A model generated the notes under the pieces. It saw nothing but the letters and a program-made list of their open reading frames with translations, was not told the DNA's origin and made no database searches. Shown here piece after piece: positions 52,953-62,730 of a stretch of DNA of 64,000 bases. The DNA is from Candidatus Endomicrobium neocapritermitis (GTDB lineage: Bacteria; Elusimicrobiota; Endomicrobiia; Endomicrobiales; Endomicrobiaceae), in the NCBI GenBank assembly GCA_009778325.1, contig WRJZ01000052.1:52066-116065 (forward strand), given 5' to 3'. How positions within the stretch are numbered: the stretch's first letter is position 1; the number at the start of each line of letters is the position of its first letter. Made by a program: the position numbers and the translations under genes.

Positions 52953-54125
52953 ATGAATATAAAACAGATGGAAAGTACATATTTTATGCCTACCACAAAG
53001 AGGGTAGATTTGGTAGTTAAGAAAGCTAAAGGGCAGTTTGTTTGGGATGAGAAAGGGAAGAAGTATCTGGATTTTTTTACTGGCGTCAGCGTTTGCAATT
53101 TGGGGCATTTGAATAATGCCGTTGTCAAAGCCGTAAAAAAACAGCTTGACGAATATGCGCACGTTTCAATTCATTATTACGCTCCCGTGCAAATGAAACT
53201 CGGTAAAGAGCTTGCAAAAAAGTTTGGCGGACGGGTTTTTTTGTCTAATACCGGGGCTGAAGCGAACGAGTGCGCTATAAAGCTGGCGCGCAAATACGGG
53301 CATACTACCGGCGGGCGTTATGAAATTATAGCGTTTAACAATTCTTTCCACGGACGTACCGTTATGACGAGCGCCGCCACGGGACAGGCAAAGTTTCACG
53401 AATACTTGAAACCTTTGCCGCCGAAGTTTGTTTTTGCGGATTTTAACGATATTGAATCCGTGAAAAAACTTATCAATGATAAAACGGCCGCGATAATAGT
53501 TGAGCCGGTGCAGGGCGAAGGCGGTATTTATGTTGCAACGAAAGAATTTTTAAAAGGTTTACGCGTTTTGGCGGACAAGCATAATATTGTTTTAATTTTT
53601 GACGAAATACAGTGCGGTTTAGGGCGCACGGGCAAGTTTTTTGCTTTTGAGCATTACGGGGTTAAACCTGACGTCATAACTCTGGCAAAAGCCATAGCCA
53701 ACGGTTTGCCGCTCGCGGCGACTATCGCAAATAAAAAGTTCGGCGAAGTTTTTACATACGGAGACCACGGGACGACTTTCGGCGGAAATCCCGTTTCATG
53801 CGCCGCTGCTTTGGCTGTTATAAAAGAAATGAGTCCGAAATTTTTAAAAAATTCTTTGGAAACGGCAAAATATTTGTACGCAAAGCTTAATGATTTGAAA
53901 AAAAAGTATAATATAATAAAAGAAGTAAGGGGAATAGGTCTGATGACAGGCATTGAGCTTTCAATCGCAGGAAAAGATATATTAGAGTACTGCCTTAATA
54001 AAGGTTTGATTGTAAATTGTCCTCAGAAGACTGTTATAAGGATGCTGCCTCCGCTTACCATCACAAAAAAAGATGTTGATGCGGCTGTTAAAATTTTAAA
54101 TGATGCGTTTTCAAAAGTAAAATAA
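52953..54125 (+). CDS. argD: acetylornithine aminotransferase
   Basis: A 390-residue class III aminotransferase, making N-acetylornithine from the semialdehyde in arginine synthesis. I start at ATG 52953 with GGAG nine bases upstream; earlier codons come from the hairpin repeat. Conserved parts: DFFTGVSVCNLGH, FLSNTGAEANECAIKLAR, FHGRTVMTSAATGQ, IVEPVQGEGGI, FDEIQCGLGRTG and the PLP lysine in ITLAKAIANGLPL. It may also serve the succinyl-DAP branch, as ArgD often does, since dap genes lie nearby. Confidence 0.95.
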   Translation: MNIKQMESTYFMPTTKRVDLVVKKAKGQFVWDEKGKKYLDFFTGVSVCNLGHLNNAVVKAVKKQLDEYAHVSIHYYAPVQMKLGKELAKKFGGRVFLSNTGAEANECAIKLARKYGHTTGGRYEIIAFNNSFHGRTVMTSAATGQAKFHEYLKPLPPKFVFADFNDIESVKKLINDKTAAIIVEPVQGEGGIYVATKEFLKGLRVLADKHNIVLIFDEIQCGLGRTGKFFAFEHYGVKPDVITLAKAIANGLPLAATIANKKFGEVFTYGDHGTTFGGNPVSCAAALAVIKEMSPKFLKNSLETAKYLYAKLNDLKKKYNIIKEVRGIGLMTGIELSIAGKDILEYCLNKGLIVNCPQKTVIRMLPPLTITKKDVDAAVKILNDAFSKVK

Positions 54126-54129
54126 ATTA

Positions 54130-54197
54130 TGAATCAATGGCAAAGACTTTTTAGTCTTTTATTCGTAATTCGTCATTCGTAATTTGTAATTGCCGTT
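54130..54197 (+). repeat. modular hairpin element, truncated (ATTACGA-type right arm)
   Basis: A short left part, GAATCAATGGCAAAGAC, is followed by AAAGAC/GTCTTT-type loop and a full right arm of TTCGTAATTCG words, ending AATTGCCGTT. AAAGGGAG then serves as the argG ribosome-binding site. The left arm is nearly lost. Confidence 0.75.
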
Positions 54198-54213
54198 AAA
54201 GGGAGATTGTAAA

Positions 54214-55446
54214 ATGAGCAAAGCAGGCAACAAAGTTACAGACAAAGGCGCAATAAAAAAAGTGGTAGTGGCTTATTCCGGCGGGCTTGATACTTCGATA
54301 ATTTTGTCATGGATAAAAGAAAATTATAAATGCGAAGTTATCGCGTGCTGTGTTGACGTGGGGCAGGGCAAAGAGCTTAAAGGCTTGAATGAAAAAGCCA
54401 AAAAGACCGGCGCTTCAAAGTCTTATATAATAGACGCGAAAAAAGAGTTTGTGACGGATTATATTTATCCTGCGATTAAAGCGGAAGCTTTATATGAAAA
54501 TAAATACTATCTCGGCACTTCGCTGGCAAGGCCTGTTATCGCGGCAAAAATTGCCGAAGTCGTAAAAAAAGAAAAAGCTGACGCCGTATGCCATGGCGCT
54601 ACCGGTAAAGGCAATGACCAGGTGCGTTTTGAGCTTGCGTTTAAAGCTTTAATACCGAACGTAAAAATAATAGCGCCGTGGAGAGAATGGAATATACGCT
54701 CCAGAGAAGAGGCGATAGAGTACGCGAAAAAGAGAGGAATACCGGTTCCCGTAACAAAGGACAAACCTTATTCTTCGGACGCAAATCTTTGGCATGTTTC
54801 TTATGAAGGCGGCATTATGGAAGACATGAAAAACGAATATGACAAGAGCATGTTTAAAATGACCGTCTCTCCGCAAGACGCGCCGAATAAGCCGGCTTAT
54901 GTTTCAATAGGTTTTGAACGGGGTATCCCCGTTTCTATAAACGGCAAGAAACTTGCCCCTGTTGAGCTTATAGAAACTGCAAATAAAATCGCAGGCACAA
55001 ACGGCATAGGCAGAACGGATATGGTTGAAAACCGTCTTGTGGGAATGAAATCAAGAGGAGTTTATGAATCTCCGGCGGCTGTTCTTTTATATGAAGCTCA
55101 TCATAAGCTTGAAGAGCTTGCTTTGGACAGAGACACATTGCATTACAAGCAGGATCTTTCGCATAAATGGGCTGATCTTGCGTATTACGGACAGTGGTTT
55201 TCGCCTTTAAGAGAGGCTCTCGACGCTTTTATCGACAGTACTCAAAAATATGTCACGGGCGAGATAAAACTTAAACTTTACAAAGGCAATATGGAGACTG
55301 TTTCAAGGAACGCCAAATATTCTCTTTATTGGGAAGAGCTTGCGACATTTGAGAAAGATGAAGTTTACAATCAGAAAGATGCGGAAGGATTTATTAATTT
55401 GTTTGGATTGCCGACGAAGGTGCAGGCGATTATGAGAAAAAAATAA
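54214..55446 (+). CDS. argG: argininosuccinate synthase
   Basis: A 410-residue ligase joining citrulline and aspartate. The PP-loop pyrophosphatase motif is [16 protein letters not shown]. Other family pieces are [34 protein letters not shown] and [20 protein letters not shown] 54214 is chosen since GGGAG lies nine bases ahead. It lies behind argD and ahead of argH, separated by a palindromic repeat. Length is standard. Confidence 0.97.
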   Translation: MSKAGNKVTDKGAIKKVVVAYSGGLDTSIILSWIKENYKCEVIACCVDVGQGKELKGLNEKAKKTGASKSYIIDAKKEFVTDYIYPAIKAEALYENKYYLGTSLARPVIAAKIAEVVKKEKADAVCHGATGKGNDQVRFELAFKALIPNVKIIAPWREWNIRSREEAIEYAKKRGIPVPVTKDKPYSSDANLWHVSYEGGIMEDMKNEYDKSMFKMTVSPQDAPNKPAYVSIGFERGIPVSINGKKLAPVELIETANKIAGTNGIGRTDMVENRLVGMKSRGVYESPAAVLLYEAHHKLEELALDRDTLHYKQDLSHKWADLAYYGQWFSPLREALDAFIDSTQKYVTGEIKLKLYKGNMETVSRNAKYSLYWEELATFEKDEVYNQKDAEGFINLFGLPTKVQAIMRKK

Positions 55447-55462
55447 AAATTAAGAAATAGTA

Positions 55463-55562
55463 GTCATTGCGAGGAGGAATACACAGTATTCCGATGCGGC
55501 AATCTAGAGTAGTAATAGAGTTGTTTTCTAGGTTGCTTCGCAACTTTGTTGCTCGCAATGAC
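55463..55562 (+). repeat. REP-like palindrome of the GTCATTGCGAG type
   Basis: Outer arms GTCATTGCGAG (55463-55473) and CTCGCAATGAC (55552-55562), with an inner GGAATAC/GTATTCC stem and GGTTGCTTCGCAAC-like hairpin. Same frame as 19061. It forms the argG-argH spacer. Confidence 0.82.
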
Positions 55563-55579
55563 AATAAAAAGGTAAATAA

Positions 55580-56938
55580 ATGAAAAATTTAGATTTTGAA
55601 CAGTTTATGGGTTCGTTTTCTTTTGACGGAAGGCTTGCCGAGGCTGATATAGCAGGGTCTGTTGCGCATGTACAGATGCTTATGAAAACCGGGATACTTA
55701 AATCTTCAGACGGCAGGAAGATAGTTTCAGGTTTGAATTCGATTCTTAAAAGCATAAAAAGCGGATGGAAGCTTCCTAAAGAAGAAGATATTCATTTTGC
55801 CGTTGAAAAAGAGCTGATAAGAAGAATCGGGCCTGTCGGCGGCAAAATGCATATGGCGAGAAGCCGTAATGATCAGGTTGCTTTGGATTTAAGAATATAT
55901 TTAAGACAGCAGGCCGATGAAATAGTCGGACTTATAAATGAATTTCAGAATATAATTATAAAAAAAGCCGAAGATAATATTGACGTTATAATGCCGGGCT
56001 TTACGCATCTGCAGCCGGCGCAGCCTGTTTTGGCGGCGCATCATCTGCTGGCTTACGGCTGGATGCTGCAAAGAGATAAAGAGAGGCTTGAAGATTGCCG
56101 CAAAAGAATAAATATTTCTCCTTTGGGCAGCGCGGCGCTTGCCGGAACTTCATTTAAAATAGACAGATATTATACGGCGAAGCTTTTGGGATTTGATTCG
56201 ATAACCGAAAACTCTCTTGACGCAGTCAGCGACAGGGATTTTGCGATAGAGTTTGTGTTTTGCGTTTCAATGATATCTTTGCATCTTACAAGGTTTTGCG
56301 AAGAAATTATTTTGTGGATGAATCCGGAACTCGGATATATAAAAATTTCCGATAAATTTACTTCCGGCTCGTCTATTATGCCGCAGAAGAGAAATCCCGA
56401 CTGCGCGGAAGTTATAAGAGGAAAATCCGGAAGAATTTTTGGCAGCTTAATGGCAATGCTTACAATAGTTAAATCTTTGCCTTTGGCTTACAACAGGGAT
56501 TTGCAGGAAGATAAACCTCCTGTTTTTGATGCTTGCGATAATATAAAAATGTGCATGGAAGTAATGAACGAAATGGCTGCAAGCATGAAGTTTGTTAAAG
56601 AAAACACTTTACGCAGCATAGAAAAAGGTTTCATCGCCGCGACTGAAATTGCCGATTATCTGGCAAGAAAAGACGTTCCTTTCAGGGAAGCTCACGGAAT
56701 CGTAAGGCGGATTGTTTTATATTGTAAAGAAAATTCCAAAACTCTTAATAAGCTTACGCTTCACGAATTTAACAAGCTTTATCCGGAGAGATATCCTATA
56801 TTTGAAGAAGACATTTATAAATATATCGATTTAAAAAAGGTTGTTTCAATGAAATCTTCGTACGGCGGAACTTCTGAAAAGTCGGTTTTAAAACAAATAG
56901 AAAATCTTAAAAAGAAAGTACCGGGAAAAAATAAATGA
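55580..56938 (+). CDS. argH: argininosuccinate lyase
   Basis: A 452-residue lyase releasing arginine and fumarate, the last step of arginine synthesis. The fumarase/aspartase-superfamily signature is GSSIMPQKRNPDCAE, with the catalytic Ser in it. HMARSRNDQVALDLRI and FTHLQPAQPVLAAHHLLA bring the other active-site residues. AAAAAGG precedes the ATG. The stop overlaps the following TolC-like gene by four bases. Fumarate released here could feed the fumarase and malic enzyme encoded at 2-4.5 kb. Confidence 0.97.
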   Translation: MKNLDFEQFMGSFSFDGRLAEADIAGSVAHVQMLMKTGILKSSDGRKIVSGLNSILKSIKSGWKLPKEEDIHFAVEKELIRRIGPVGGKMHMARSRNDQVALDLRIYLRQQADEIVGLINEFQNIIIKKAEDNIDVIMPGFTHLQPAQPVLAAHHLLAYGWMLQRDKERLEDCRKRINISPLGSAALAGTSFKIDRYYTAKLLGFDSITENSLDAVSDRDFAIEFVFCVSMISLHLTRFCEEIILWMNPELGYIKISDKFTSGSSIMPQKRNPDCAEVIRGKSGRIFGSLMAMLTIVKSLPLAYNRDLQEDKPPVFDACDNIKMCMEVMNEMAASMKFVKENTLRSIEKGFIAATEIADYLARKDVPFREAHGIVRRIVLYCKENSKTLNKLTLHEFNKLYPERYPIFEEDIYKYIDLKKVVSMKSSYGGTSEKSVLKQIENLKKKVPGKNK

Positions 56939-58113
56939 AAAAGCCGTTAATTTTATTCGCATTATGTTTTACGTTCGCGGGCATGGCATATTCCGCGGTC
57001 TATGAAAAAATACTGACGGAAGATTCAAGCGTGCAAACCGCGGTTAATATTAATCATGATATTCTCATTCATTCGCAAAGCATAGATTTAGCGTACCAAA
57101 GGATAAAAGAGTCGCAATCATTATATTTTCCGAAGATTGATTTTAACCTCAACGCCTCGCGTTTTAACAATATGGAACCGCTTGTTCTTTCCGGTCCTCT
57201 TTCTCCGGTTTCAGTGTATCTGCCGGGAGAAAACAGAGATATTTATTTTTCAACGCGTCTGTCGGTTTGGCAAAGCATTTATGCCGGAGGCAGAATTAAA
57301 ACTACGAATAAGCTTGCCGATATACATATGAATAAGGTTAAAAATGAAGCAAACGCCGTTAAAAATAATGTAATAAATCAGGTTAAAACCGCTTTTAATA
57401 CGTGTATTATGTATAAAGAGAAACTGAATTTATTTTCGCGGCAGCTTGAAAACTCTAAGGGTAAACCGCAAATTGAAATTTTGGAGATACAGAGGAGAAT
57501 AGATCTCGTAAAGTTTAATTATGACAGAGAAGTTTTAAATTTGCTGAGCGTCATAGGATTGGAGCTTGACACTATTGTCATACTTGACGGAAAACTGGTT
57601 CCTAAATTAAAAAAGTTTGATTTAAACCAGAGCATGCTTTTGGCGTATCAGTTCAGATCCGAAATGCAGACTACCCAGGCGCAGGAGACTATAGACGGAT
57701 TGATGGTAAATCTTCTTTCAATGCAGAGATTTCCGACTATTTCCGTAGGCGGCGGACAGGAGTGGATGGGCGATCAGGTAATCGGAGATAAAAGCAGCTG
57801 GTATGTTTCCATAAACGCAAATCTTCCTATTTTTGACGGAGGAGGAGGAGTCGCCAGAGTAAAGCAGGGCAGAATTCATGTCAGAGAAACTACTTTGAAA
57901 AGATCTAAGATTGAAGAAGAGATAAAACTGCAGGTAAACAAAGCGCTTTTGGAGTATAATTTCTGGAGAGGCCAGTTTTACAAAGCCGGCATGTCGGAAA
58001 AAGATCTGTCAAAAGTTCCGTACACAGAGCTTGAAATTGATATTGTTTACAATCTTAACAGAAGTTATTATGCTTTGGAGCTTGCCGTTGGCGTACAGCT
58101 TGACTCATATTAA
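56935..58113 (+). CDS. TolC-family outer-membrane efflux protein
   Basis: A 392-residue protein with signal peptide MKKPLILFALCFTFAGMAYSA. It has long amphipathic helices in two halves (SLAYQRIKESQSLYFPKIDFNLNAS; LAYQFRSEMQTTQAQETIDGL), typical of TolC/OEP subunits. The Gly-rich ISVGGGQEWMGDQ and the segment FDGGGGVARVKQGRIHVRET mark the second repeat. It is shorter than E. coli TolC. The ATG overlaps argH. Efflux partners are not in view; substrates are unknown. Confidence 0.85.
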   Translation: MKKPLILFALCFTFAGMAYSAVYEKILTEDSSVQTAVNINHDILIHSQSIDLAYQRIKESQSLYFPKIDFNLNASRFNNMEPLVLSGPLSPVSVYLPGENRDIYFSTRLSVWQSIYAGGRIKTTNKLADIHMNKVKNEANAVKNNVINQVKTAFNTCIMYKEKLNLFSRQLENSKGKPQIEILEIQRRIDLVKFNYDREVLNLLSVIGLELDTIVILDGKLVPKLKKFDLNQSMLLAYQFRSEMQTTQAQETIDGLMVNLLSMQRFPTISVGGGQEWMGDQVIGDKSSWYVSINANLPIFDGGGGVARVKQGRIHVRETTLKRSKIEEEIKLQVNKALLEYNFWRGQFYKAGMSEKDLSKVPYTELEIDIVYNLNRSYYALELAVGVQLDSY

Positions 58114-58114
58114 G

Positions 58115-58211
58115 GCGGAAGCTGAGAAGTTGAGAGGAGCTCTGGTCGTTATATCTTTGTCGTTGCCGTTGTCTTTGCTCAACTTCCCAGCTTCCCAACT
58201 TCTCAGCTTCT
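58115..58211 (+). repeat. modular intergenic hairpin element (GAAGCTGA-type arms)
   Basis: Left arm GGCGGAAGCTGAGAAGTTGAG, core GGAGCTCTGGTCG..CGTTGCCGTTGTC, right arm CTCAACTTCCCAGCTTCCC and on to CTCAGCTTCT. The following AAAATAGGTGA is the ribosome-binding site of the patatin gene. Confidence 0.85.
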
Positions 58212-58232
58212 AAAATAGGTGAACTTTCCATC

Positions 58233-59180
58233 ATGAAAAAAATAATTTACACATTTTTATTGCTTGCCTTGCCTTCATTCTGCATTGCTTCTTCTATTGA
58301 GTTCAATGAAGAAGACTTTGTTATAGACATGCTATGGAATAAAGTCATACGTCTTAATGAAGAGCAAAGGCCTAAAGTCGCGCTTGTCCTCGGAGGAGGC
58401 GGAGCGAGGGGATTTGCGCATATAGGCGTGTTCAGGGCGATGGAAGAAGAAAAAGTGCCTATAGATTTGGTTGTGGGCACCAGCATAGGTTCAATAGCCG
58501 GTGCGTTTTACTGCGCGGGCATTTCAATGGATGAAGTTGAAAACCTTGCTAAAGAGATTAATTGGAAATCAATATCAAATGTCAACGCGGCGTCAATACT
58601 TTCGATGCTTTTATCCGATCAGCTGCTTTCAAATGTCCAAATGGAAGAATTCTTGAAAAAAAATATAGGCGACTTGCGTTTTGAGCAGCTTAAAATTCCG
58701 CTTGTATGCGTAGCCACTGATTTAAACACCGGGGAAAGAGTGCTGCTCCGAAGCGGAAGTGTGGCTTTTGCCGCGAGAGCAAGCTCCACTCTTCCCGGAT
58801 TTTTTCGGCCTGTAGAGTACAGGCAAAGATATTTGGTTGACGGGGGCCTCGCGGAAAATATTCCGGTAGGCGTTGCGAAGCTTTTCAGCCCTGACATTAT
58901 AATTGCCGTTCCGGTTTCTGCCGACATAACGAAAAATACAACTAATAATGTGTTAACAACTCTGATGCAGGCGATATATATTCAGGGACGGGCATTGGAC
59001 AACGAAAATCTTGCCATGGCGGATGTTATCATCCGCCCGGATGTCGACGCAATGTCGGCGGTTGACCTTAAAAACGCTCATCAAAGCATTGATAAAGGTT
59101 TTGTGGCGGCAAAAGACGCGCTCAAAAGCATAAAAATAGCTATTATAGATAAAACACAGGAGAAGTACCTGATTGAATAA
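58233..59180 (+). CDS. patatin-like phospholipase (exported)
   Basis: A 315-residue protein with a signal sequence (MKKIIYTFLLLALPSFCIAS). The patatin domain has the oxyanion glycine run LVLGGGGARGFAHIGVF, the nucleophile in VGTSIGSIAGAFY and the catalytic Asp in LVDGGLAENIPV. It resembles RssA-type bacterial patatins and probably acts on membrane lipids in the periplasm or outer membrane. A TPR protein gene overlaps its 3' end, and a TolC-like gene is just upstream. The exact lipid substrate is not known. Confidence 0.92.
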   Translation: MKKIIYTFLLLALPSFCIASSIEFNEEDFVIDMLWNKVIRLNEEQRPKVALVLGGGGARGFAHIGVFRAMEEEKVPIDLVVGTSIGSIAGAFYCAGISMDEVENLAKEINWKSISNVNAASILSMLLSDQLLSNVQMEEFLKKNIGDLRFEQLKIPLVCVATDLNTGERVLLRSGSVAFAARASSTLPGFFRPVEYRQRYLVDGGLAENIPVGVAKLFSPDIIIAVPVSADITKNTTNNVLTTLMQAIYIQGRALDNENLAMADVIIRPDVDAMSAVDLKNAHQSIDKGFVAAKDALKSIKIAIIDKTQEKYLIE

Positions 59181-60201
59181 AATATTCGCGGCAATTATTT
59201 TTATGTTTGTTTTTGCGTTTTTTGCGGACGCTCGTTATATTGAAAATGTAATGAGCGATGAAGAGATTATGTCAAAAATAAATGAAATGTCCGTAAAGCT
59301 TGAAGGCGCGAAAAATAAAAAAGAACAAACTGAATTTTACGAAGAATTTGCCCGGATGTTTTTTCTCAGCGGGGCATACGACGCGGCTACGAATATATAC
59401 AAGAGACTATTGGAATCAAATCCGCCCAAAAAGAAAAAAGCGGAGTATTATATAAAGCTTGGCGATATTGAAGCGGAAAAAAAATCTTATAATACCAGCC
59501 TTGATTATTATAACAGCGCTTTAGCCTTATACAAAAAAAATAATGATATAAAAAAGAAAATCGGAGATATGTTTTTAGAAAGCAATCTTTACGGCCTTGC
59601 AGAGCAAAGTTTCAAGGATATTCTCGCCAACGATAAAAACTCCGATTATGCAAAAAGGAAACTAGGCGATATTTATTACAGCAGAACAATATATTCAAAG
59701 GCGCTGGAGTACTATGAAAGCATAAACCGGACATATTATGATAAAGAATTAATTATAAGAATGGCGGCAGGCTATAAAAGTTTGAATAATCTGGATAAAG
59801 CCGTGCAGTTGGTTAACGATTACATAAATATAAACCCTGATTCCGACTTGTACCTGCTGTTAGGGTCTTTATATTCGGGACTTGGTAAACTTGAAGAAGC
59901 CAAAGAGCAATATCTCATATCCATCAGCATTGATCCTTCAAATTTTTCATCTTACGTATATCTTGCGGCAATATATCTGGATGACGGCGATATTCAAAAA
60001 GCCGAAGAAATGCTTGATAAGGCAAACCTCATAAATTCGTATACCGCGGCGGTTGATATGATGTACGCAAGGATAGCGTATAAAAAAGGAAGGTTATACG
60101 AAGCAAGAAGATACGCGGCAAACGCCGTTCTAAAATCAAAAACGCCTTTCGTGAAACAGCAGGCGCAGCGCATGCAGGACTATTTTAACAAAGAAAAGTA
60201 G
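59173..60201 (+). CDS. exported tetratricopeptide repeat (TPR) protein
   Basis: A 342-residue protein starting at TTG 59173, preceded by AGGAG at nine bases and overlapping the patatin gene. A signal sequence is present (MNKIFAAIIFMFVFAFFADA). About seven TPR-type helix pairs follow (YIKLGDIEAEKKSYNTSLDYYNSALALY; LLLGSLYSGLGKLEEAKEQYLISISIDP). It is likely a periplasmic or outer-membrane-linked scaffold, perhaps for its patatin neighbour. The stop lies at the start of the adjoining hairpin element. Confidence 0.85.
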   Translation: MNKIFAAIIFMFVFAFFADARYIENVMSDEEIMSKINEMSVKLEGAKNKKEQTEFYEEFARMFFLSGAYDAATNIYKRLLESNPPKKKKAEYYIKLGDIEAEKKSYNTSLDYYNSALALYKKNNDIKKKIGDMFLESNLYGLAEQSFKDILANDKNSDYAKRKLGDIYYSRTIYSKALEYYESINRTYYDKELIIRMAAGYKSLNNLDKAVQLVNDYININPDSDLYLLLGSLYSGLGKLEEAKEQYLISISIDPSNFSSYVYLAAIYLDDGDIQKAEEMLDKANLINSYTAAVDMMYARIAYKKGRLYEARRYAANAVLKSKTPFVKQQAQRMQDYFNKEK

Positions 60202-60299
60202 AAGCTCAGCAGCTCGGAAGTTCGGCAGCTCGGTAACGGCAACAACAAAGCCTTTGTCTTTGCTGAGCTTCTGAGCTGCCGAGCTGCTGTCTTTTTTTT
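60201..60299 (+). repeat. modular intergenic hairpin element (GAAGCTCA-type), followed by T run
   Basis: Left arm GAAGCTCAGCAGCTCGGAAG, core GGTAACGGCAACAACAAAGCC, right arm TTCTGAGCTGCCGAGCTGC. TCTTTTTTTT follows, so this copy also has the form of a rho-independent terminator. Beyond it lies TATAAT-rich sequence likely containing the lysA promoter. Confidence 0.85.
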
Positions 60300-60365
60300 G
60301 ACAGCATATAATCCTATTTTGTATCATAATAACAATACACTACACTTATAATAAAAGGAAAGAAA

Positions 60366-61598
60366 ATGGTTAAGTATGTCAATAATGAACTTCATATAGA
60401 AAAAGTATCTTTTTCAAACATTGCAAAAAAATACGGTACGGCCGCATATGTGTATTCAAAAAATCAGATAATAAGCAATTTGCAGGATTATCAGAAAGCT
60501 TTAAAACCCGTTGACGGGCTTATTTGTTTTGCGTGTAAAACGAACTCGAACGGACAAATTCTAAAGCTTCTTGCAAAACACGGAGCAGGCGCTGATACTG
60601 TGTCCGGCGGCGAAATTTTCAGATGCATTAACGCCGGATTTGCTCCTTCGAAGATAGTTTTTGCGGGCGTAGGCAAAACCGCCGAAGAAATAGAGTATGC
60701 TTTAAAAAATAAAATACTTATGTTTAATGTCGAATCTTTTGAAGAGCTTGAAGCAATAAACAGAATAGCCGGAAAACTTAAAACAAAAGCTAAAATCGCG
60801 TTAAGAATAAATCCGGACGTTGATCCGGATACGCATTCTTATGTCGTTACAGGAAAAAAAGGCACTAAGTTCGGCATTCCGTATGAAGAAGCTTTCGAAG
60901 CTTATCTAATAGCTTCTAAAATGAAAAATGTTCAGCCCGTAAGCATTCATATGCACATCGGTTCGCAGATTTTGGAGATAGATTCTTTCATTTTGGCGGC
61001 AAAAAAAATGAAAAAGCTTATCGACAGCCTTGAAAAAGCCGGTATAAAACCAGAATATATTAACTGCGGCGGAGGACTGGGGATTAAATATGCCGATGAC
61101 ACCGTTGCTACTGCTCCGAAACGGCTTTTAAGCGAAATGTTCAAAGTTTTCGGCACCGGCAAAAAATTTATTTTTGAGCCGGGGCGTTCGATTATAGGAA
61201 ATACGGGGCATCTTCTGACAAAAGTGCTTTACAGGAAAATATCCGGAGATAAAAATTTTCTTATAACCGACGCCGCAATGAACGATTTGATAAGGCCTAC
61301 GTTATATAACGCTTATCACGATATTGTTCCCGTTAAAAGGACAGCCGCAAGAAAAGTTAAAACCGACGTGGTCGGACCGATATGCGAAAGCGGCGATTTC
61401 ATGGGGAAAGACAGAATGCTTCCGGTTTTGGACAATGGCGAACTTCTTTTGGTGAAAAACGCCGGCGCATACGGAGCGGCGATGGCATCCGAATATAACT
61501 CCAGGCCTTTTCTTCCGGAAATTCTTGTTGACGGCAATAAAACTTATTTAATAAGAAAAAGAGCAACTTATAAAGATTTGATTTTAAATGAAATTTAA
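60366..61598 (+). CDS. lysA: diaminopimelate decarboxylase
   Basis: A 410-residue fold-type III PLP enzyme turning meso-DAP into lysine. The PLP lysine lies in CFACKTNSNGQIL. HMHIGSQILEI, CGGGLGI and EPGRSIIGNTG follow, then CESGDFMG with the conserved Cys, and YNSRP near the end. AAAGGAAAGAAA precedes the ATG. It heads lysA-dapA-dapB, although a hairpin element separates each gene. Feed-forward control by a lysine riboswitch is not visible. Confidence 0.97.
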   Translation: MVKYVNNELHIEKVSFSNIAKKYGTAAYVYSKNQIISNLQDYQKALKPVDGLICFACKTNSNGQILKLLAKHGAGADTVSGGEIFRCINAGFAPSKIVFAGVGKTAEEIEYALKNKILMFNVESFEELEAINRIAGKLKTKAKIALRINPDVDPDTHSYVVTGKKGTKFGIPYEEAFEAYLIASKMKNVQPVSIHMHIGSQILEIDSFILAAKKMKKLIDSLEKAGIKPEYINCGGGLGIKYADDTVATAPKRLLSEMFKVFGTGKKFIFEPGRSIIGNTGHLLTKVLYRKISGDKNFLITDAAMNDLIRPTLYNAYHDIVPVKRTAARKVKTDVVGPICESGDFMGKDRMLPVLDNGELLLVKNAGAYGAAMASEYNSRPFLPEILVDGNKTYLIRKRATYKDLILNEI

Positions 61599-61600
61599 AA

Positions 61601-61713
61601 AGACAATTACGAATTACGAATTACGAATTACGAATAAAAGACTAAAAAGCCTTTTGTCGTTGATTCGTAATTCGTAATTGGGACGCAGTCCCCGTAATTT
61701 GTAATTGCAGTTA
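61601..61713 (+). repeat. modular intergenic hairpin element (ATTACGA-type arms)
   Basis: Left arm GACAATTACGAATTACGAAT with four ATTACGA words, core AAAGACTAAAAAGCC, right arm ATTCGTAATTCGTAATTG. An extra GGGAC/GTCCC mini-stem has been inserted, after which a second right end, GTAATTTGTAATTGCAGTT, follows. Confidence 0.88.
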
Positions 61714-61726
61714 AAATGGGGGATTT

Positions 61727-62599
61727 ATGTTTTCAGGCGTTTATACGGCAATAATTACGCCGTTTAAAAATGACAAAGTCGATTATGACGCTTTTGGAGC
61801 TTTAATCGAAAATCAGTGCAAAAACGGTGTAAGCGGTATTGTCCCGTGCGGAACTACCGGGGAATCGCCGACTTTATCTTATGAAGAACATGAAGAGGTC
61901 ATAGAGTTCGCGGTTAAATCTTCTAAAGGAAGATTGAAAGTTTTGGCAGGCACCGGTTCAAATTCAACCGACGAGGCGATACATTTTACGCAGTTTGCAA
62001 AAAAAGCAGGCTGCGACGGCGCGCTTGTAGTTTCTCCTTATTACAACAAACCTACTCAGAAAGGATTGTATCTTCATTTTAAGAAGATTGCCGATACCGT
62101 TGATATACCTATTGTCGTATATAACATAGCCGGAAGAACCGCCGTCAATGTTGAACCTGCGACTTTGCAGAAACTTTGTAAAGAGTGTAAAAATATTATA
62201 GGGGTAAAAGAATCGTCCGGATCTTTGGAACAGGTGAGCATGACAAAATTTTTGTGCCCGGAAATAGAAATGCTTTCCGGAGACGATGCTCTTACGATTC
62301 CTTTGATGTCAGTCGGCGGACAGGGAGTAATTTCGGTCATTGCAAATATAATTCCCGCCGAAGTTGTCGCTTTGGTTAAGGCTTTTGAAAAGGGTAATAT
62401 AAAAGAAGCAATAAAGATACATTACAAACTTTTACCTTTGGTAAAGGCCATGTTTATCGAAACAAATCCCATACCGGTGAAAACAGCGGCGTATATTTTA
62501 GGAATTTGCGGGCCGGAATTAAGACTTCCTATGTGCGAAATGGAAGAAGCAAACAAATCCAAACTGGAAAAAGCTATGAAAGATTTTGGACTCATATAA
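61727..62599 (+). CDS. dapA: 4-hydroxy-tetrahydrodipicolinate synthase
   Basis: A 290-residue TIM-barrel class I aldolase, condensing pyruvate and aspartate semialdehyde. It has YTAIITPF, CGTTGESPTLSYEEH, YYNKPTQKGLYLHF and VVYNIAGRTAVNV. The Schiff-base lysine is in IIGVKESSGSLEQV. Ribosome-binding site AATGGGGG. Length and motifs are standard. Followed by dapB, which uses its product. Confidence 0.97.
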   Translation: MFSGVYTAIITPFKNDKVDYDAFGALIENQCKNGVSGIVPCGTTGESPTLSYEEHEEVIEFAVKSSKGRLKVLAGTGSNSTDEAIHFTQFAKKAGCDGALVVSPYYNKPTQKGLYLHFKKIADTVDIPIVVYNIAGRTAVNVEPATLQKLCKECKNIIGVKESSGSLEQVSMTKFLCPEIEMLSGDDALTIPLMSVGGQGVISVIANIIPAEVVALVKAFEKGNIKEAIKIHYKLLPLVKAMFIETNPIPVKTAAYILGICGPELRLPMCEMEEANKSKLEKAMKDFGLI

Positions 62600-62603
62600 A
62601 AAA

Positions 62604-62715
62604 AGAAGTTGAGAAGTTGGGAAGCGGGGATGTTGAGCAAAGACAAGGGCAATGGCAAAGACGAAACGACCATAGCTCCTCTAAGCTTCCCAACTTCTCA
62701 GCTCTCTAAGCTTCT
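62604..62715 (+). repeat. modular intergenic hairpin element (GAAGTTGA-type arms)
   Basis: Left arm AGAAGTTGAGAAGTTGGGAAG, core GGCAATGGCAAAGACGAAACG with ACCATAGCTCCTC, right arm CTTCCCAACTTCTCAGCTC and on to CTTCT. The next AACGGGAGG contains the dapB ribosome-binding site. Confidence 0.88.
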
Positions 62716-62730
62716 AACGGGAGGTTTTAA

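Noticed and set aside
60202..60365. Lysine riboswitch ahead of lysA
   Set aside because: The spacer is a modular hairpin with a T run; none of the conserved lysine aptamer core is visible.
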